Source: Candidatus Hydrogenedentota bacterium
GTDB lineage: Bacteria; Hydrogenedentota; Hydrogenedentia; Hydrogenedentales; CAITNO01
Direction: 5' to 3'
DNA: 64,000 nt
Assembly (NCBI GenBank): GCA_903893795.1
Contig: CAITNO010000016.1
Span: 62,001-126,000, forward strand
The position numbers and the translations under genes are program-made. Positions 60,980 to 64,000 of this stretch are shown piece by piece; positions within the stretch are counted from its first letter, which is position 1, and each line of letters opens with the position of its first letter. Under the pieces are notes generated by a model. It saw only the letters and a list, made by a program, of their open reading frames with translations, had not been told where the DNA came from and did no database searches.

Positions 60980-62413
60980 ATGACCTCAGAATATGTTTCC
61001 CCGCTCGTGGAGCGGGTGGCCACCAAAGAGATGACCCGTCTGTGGAGCGCCGACCGCAAATTCTCCACCTGGCGGCGCTGCTGGCTGGCGCTGGCCGAGG
61101 CGGAAAAAGAGTTGGGCCTCCCCATCACGGAGGAGCAGCTCGAGGAGATGCGCGCCCACCTGGACGACATCGACTACGAGAAGGCCCGCGACTATGAGCG
61201 CAAGACCCGCCATGACGTGATGGCCCACATCCACGCCTTCGGCGACGTGGCGCCCAAGGCCCGGCCCATCATTCACCTGGGCGCGACAAGCTGCTACGTG
61301 GGTGACAACACGGACTTAATTCTCATCCGCGACGGACTCGGCATGCTGCTCACCCGGGCCGTGGCCGTGCTCGACAAACTGCGCGCCTTCGCCTTGCAAT
61401 ACAAGGATATGCCCACGCTGGGCTACACGCACTATCAGCCCGCGCAGGTGGTCACGGTGGGCAAGCGCGCCTGCCTCTGGGCGCAGGACCTGCTGATGGA
61501 TATCCTCGACATCGAGTCGCTGCTCGGGCGGCTGCGCTGCCGGGGCGTGAAAGGCACCACGGGTACCCAGGCGTCGTTTATGGCCCTCTTCGACAACGAC
61601 CACGACAAGGTCCGCAAGCTGGACCAGATGGTCGCCGAAAAGCTCGGCTTTGCCTCATCCTTCACCATCACGGGCCAGACCTACACGCGCAAGGTGGACA
61701 CACAGGTGCTGCGCACCCTGGCCGGACTGGGCGAGTCGGCCCACAAGTTCGGCACCGACATGCGCCTGCTGGCCAACATGAAAGAGGTCGAGGAGCCTTT
61801 CGAGTCCACCCAGGTGGGCAGTTCGGCCATGGCCTACAAACGCAACCCCATGCGCTGCGAGCGCATCTGCGCGCTGTCCCGCTTCCTCATGGTGTCGCCG
61901 CTGCACGGCGAGTTCACCACCGCCACACAGTGGTTCGAGCGCACGCTCGACGATTCGGCCATTCGACGTCTCAGTCTGCCCGAGGCCTTTCTCGCGGCGG
62001 ACGGCGTGCTCAACCTCTGGTTGAACGTGATGGAAGGCCCCAAGGTTTATCCCAAAGTCATCGAAAAGCACTTGTGGGCGGAACTGCCCTTCATGGCCAC
62101 GGAGAACATCATCATGGCCGGGGTGCGCCGCGGCGGCGACCGCCAGGCGCTGCACGAGGCCATCCGCACCCATTCCCACGCCGCCGCCGCGCAGGTGAAG
62201 GAGGAGGGGCGCGACAACGACCTGCTGGACCGGCTTGCCGATGACCCTGAAATCGGCATGACCCGCACCGAGATCGATGCGGTGCTCGACCTGCGCGAGT
62301 TTGTCGGGCGGGCACCGGAACAGGTTGTTGAGTTCGTCGAAACGGAAGTCGATCCTGTCATCGAGCGGCACCGTGGACAATTGGGCGGAGTCGCCTCCGA
62401 CGTGCGGGTCTGA
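60980..62413 (+). CDS. purB: Adenylosuccinate lyase, animal-like subtype
   Basis: A 477-residue fumarase-superfamily lyase used twice in purine synthesis (SAICAR to AICAR, adenylosuccinate to AMP). The signature loop SSAMAYKRNP is at about 281-290 and contains the catalytic Ser. HLGATSCYVGDNTDLI (about 99-114) and GVKGTTGTQASF (about 189-200) match the vertebrate ADSL pattern more than the short bacterial PurB pattern. AAAGGAG precedes the start at 60980. It follows purO. Confidence 0.93.
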   Translation: MTSEYVSPLVERVATKEMTRLWSADRKFSTWRRCWLALAEAEKELGLPITEEQLEEMRAHLDDIDYEKARDYERKTRHDVMAHIHAFGDVAPKARPIIHLGATSCYVGDNTDLILIRDGLGMLLTRAVAVLDKLRAFALQYKDMPTLGYTHYQPAQVVTVGKRACLWAQDLLMDILDIESLLGRLRCRGVKGTTGTQASFMALFDNDHDKVRKLDQMVAEKLGFASSFTITGQTYTRKVDTQVLRTLAGLGESAHKFGTDMRLLANMKEVEEPFESTQVGSSAMAYKRNPMRCERICALSRFLMVSPLHGEFTTATQWFERTLDDSAIRRLSLPEAFLAADGVLNLWLNVMEGPKVYPKVIEKHLWAELPFMATENIIMAGVRRGGDRQALHEAIRTHSHAAAAQVKEEGRDNDLLDRLADDPEIGMTRTEIDAVLDLREFVGRAPEQVVEFVETEVDPVIERHRGQLGGVASDVRV

Positions 62414-62611
62414 CCACAGCCCGCAGGCTCTGAGATCTCAAATCACCCAATCGCGCCGATGGTCGCGTATAACCTTTCCCTTTTGTCCCCGCCGTCAACG
62501 TCTCCTGCCAGGAAAGTGCATGGGCCGCAGGGGGACTGCCACTATTTCCAACCAATGGCTCGGCCTATTCAAACAGGCCGCCGTGTTGGAAATGGTGGCT
62601 GTACCAGTGCT

Positions 62612-62700
62612 CGCGAAGAACCCGGGCGGTGGTGACTCGGGCAACAGGCACCCGGCGGCTTTCTGCCGAGAACCGCCGCTGTGGGCGGTCTGAGGCTCGC
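62612..62700. repeat. Structured repeat, short form (family G copy 2)
   Basis: 89 bases homologous to 58501-58650 but lacking its 60-base hairpin insertion. Paired differences such as GCCGAGAACCGC against GCTGAGAATCTC keep part of the fold. Function unknown. Confidence 0.75.
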
Positions 62701-62756
62701 CAAAAAAGAGGCCGTCGGGATGGGGAGTCAATCCATCCCGGCGACAACCTAAGGGG

Positions 62757-62794
62757 AACCAAAACCCGCAGGCGCCGACAGTGGCACCTGCGGG
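62757..62794 (-). terminator. Rho-independent terminator of the pilin-like gene
   Basis: Minus strand: CCCGCAGGTGCC..GGCGCCTGCGGG followed by TTTTGGTT, 14 bases past the stop at 62808. Confidence 0.8.
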
Positions 62795-62807
62795 CACTAA
62801 AGGGCGT

Positions 62808-63809
62808 TTAGAGAGACGTCACAATGCCGATCATCTGGGCCATGGCCGCGTTGGTCGGCAGGTCGCCGTTCCGGTCGTACTTCTTGAATTCCGCGTGGCC
62901 GTCCATGTACAGCACATTGGAACCTCCCGGAATGTGGTTGTAGCTCTCCACCTTTGTGGCAATCTGGTCGAACATGAGCAGCGTGGAACTCTGGGCGACG
63001 TTCGCCGAGCCCGGATTGTTAATATCCGTGATCATAAACCGCTCGATGCCTTCTTTCAGGCGGTAAATCTTGGTGCCGCCGCCGTTGCCCAAGCCCTGGG
63101 TCGCATAGGTGCCGCCGTCCAGAGAGGTGAGGTCCACATCCTGGTCTGCCGGTGGGAACATGCCCGTCTTCTGGGTTCCCGCATAGGCCAGCGTGGTGTT
63201 CATGTCACTCAGCACGAGATGATCCATTACCAGGCCGAACTGCGTCAGCGCCGGGGCGGACTGGTCGATCTTCGAGGTGTCCGCGCCCAGTTGGGACATG
63301 AGCGGCCAGAAACCGAAGCTGCTGACCCCCTGGGTCGCCTTGCCGTTGTCCAGCATCCAGCCAAGATAGCCATAACTCTCGTCGATGCCCCGGGCGCAGG
63401 TGCCGCCCTCATTGGCGGCATAACCAAAGCACCAGGTGCCGTTATGCTTTCCCTTTGCGATTGCCTCGGAAAGCCCCGCCTTGGACGGGCAGAAGGCGAT
63501 CATGGGGTCGGTCAAATATTCCGGATAGATGGTGAAGGCGTTGGGGCCGGCATCAATGCAAAAACGGTAGGTGCTTCCGTCCCACGGGCCTTTTTGATAC
63601 ACGCCCACCTGAAGCGGCGGAAAAGCTCCGTTTGCTTCGTTTGAATACATCTTCAGCACCAGCGCCCACTGCTTCAGGTTGTTCTGGCAGGACGCGCGCC
63701 GGGCCGCCTCGCGGGCGCGTGCAAGGGCCGGCAACAGTATGGCCGCCAGAATGCCAATGATGGCAATGACGACCAGCAGCTCGATTAGGGTAAAGCCTTT
63801 GTGTTTCAT
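62808..63809 (-). CDS. Pilin-like protein with prepilin N-terminus and H-x9-DG tail
   Basis: A 333-residue type IV pilin-like protein. [20 protein letters not shown] at residues 4-23 is the prepilin cleavage site and assembly helix (cleavage after Gly5, N-methylated Phe). The C-terminal [14 protein letters not shown] is the H-x9-DG motif of large planctomycete-type families. The middle is a globular domain with conserved Cys ([13 protein letters not shown]). It may form surface or pseudopilus fibres. AAAGGAA precedes the start; a sigma-54 promoter lies 57 bases upstream. Confidence 0.9.
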   Translation of the reverse strand: MKHKGFTLIELLVVIAIIGILAAILLPALARAREAARRASCQNNLKQWALVLKMYSNEANGAFPPLQVGVYQKGPWDGSTYRFCIDAGPNAFTIYPEYLTDPMIAFCPSKAGLSEAIAKGKHNGTWCFGYAANEGGTCARGIDESYGYLGWMLDNGKATQGVSSFGFWPLMSQLGADTSKIDQSAPALTQFGLVMDHLVLSDMNTTLAYAGTQKTGMFPPADQDVDLTSLDGGTYATQGLGNGGGTKIYRLKEGIERFMITDINNPGSANVAQSSTLLMFDQIATKVESYNHIPGGSNVLYMDGHAEFKKYDRNGDLPTNAAMAQMIGIVTSL

Positions 63810-63865
63810 GATGAGTTCCTTTCCGTTTGATTGCGCATCGTGAAAATTCCGAAACACCTTTTCAA

Positions 63866-63881
63866 AGCAAGGCTTGTGCCA
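63866..63881 (-). promoter_or_regulatory. Sigma-54 (-24/-12) promoter of the pilin-like gene
   Basis: Minus strand: TGGCACAAGCCTTGCT, matching TGGCACR-N4-TTGCW at every defined position. Transcription would start near 63855, about 46 bases before the ATG. Beyond it (63882-64000) no gene is visible. Confidence 0.82.
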
Positions 63882-64000
63882 ATGTGCAAAGAGGTGAATG
63901 CAGAGGGCCGCCGATGGCTTAAACATTGGGATGCTTTGGTGAGACAGCCGGTGCCGGGGTGACCGAATCCGCTGGATGGCCCTGACAGGCTTGCAAATAT

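Larger units (their letters stand above)
62414..62807. other. Convergent intergenic region with hairpins
   Basis: 394 bases between the stops of purB and the pilin-like gene. It has a long imperfect inverted repeat at 62539-62598 (CACTATTTCCAAC/GTTGGAAATGGTG), the short form of family G at 62612-62700 and the pilin gene's terminator at 62757-62794. No gene seen. Confidence 0.6.

Overview
The window looks like chromosomal DNA of a high-GC, Gram-negative, polysaccharide-degrading bacterium of the PVC/Hydrogenedentota type. The assignment rests on gene content, not on a marker gene: Tat-exported Gfo/Idh/MocA oxidoreductases, a ThuA-HEAT protein, secreted glycoside hydrolases, a pilin-like H-x9-DG protein, alginate-export-type porins ending in Phe, a DUF1580-like excisionase and many short GC-rich interspersed repeats. 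Genes use strong AAGGAG-type ribosome sites and sit mostly on the minus strand.

Layout. 1-9 kb: truncated SMP-30 lactonase, quinone oxidoreductase, rnc with two tandem acyl carrier proteins, a membrane gene pair, a bisphosphate nucleotidase with htpG, and a GH29 fucosidase. 9.5-20 kb: an FMN reductase, an ABC-2 exporter pair, and a carbohydrate operon (Tat Gfo/Idh, then ThuA-HEAT, then GH16), followed by a HAD phosphatase. 20-31 kb: carA, a GH38-like enzyme, an exported PASTA protein, a PEPCK-like DUF4914 protein, a nitroreductase and a clan-A glycosidase. 31-37 kb: the conserved rpsF-ssb-rpsR-yybS-rplI-dnaB operon, then dapA and a lipoprotein. 37.7-39 kb: a RhuM-family gene.

39.18-45.03 kb: a 5.85-kb integrative element inserted into the 3' half of tRNA-Val(GAC). 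It has an integrase, a DUF1580 excisionase-like protein, a terminase-small-like protein, a PD-(D/E)xK nuclease, a winged-helix protein and two cargo genes of unknown function, each with its own near-consensus sigma-70 promoter. The displaced original tRNA 3' half and the tRNA terminator survive at the far end. The two copies of the tRNA 3' half differ by a compensatory base-pair swap in the T-stem.

45-64 kb: a YceI-like protein and two Tat Gfo/Idh paralogues with zinc-ribbon tails, exported ApbE, tilS-hpt, a second quinone oxidoreductase, and three tandem porins. Porin 1 has a consensus sigma-70 promoter and a long structured leader; porin 2 has a consensus sigma-54 promoter. A PurO-type IMP cyclohydrolase with an animal-like PurB follows, and last comes a pilin-like gene with another consensus sigma-54 promoter.

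All functions come from motif recognition and recalled families; no database search was run. No rRNA genes, CRISPR arrays or complete insertion sequences were seen.
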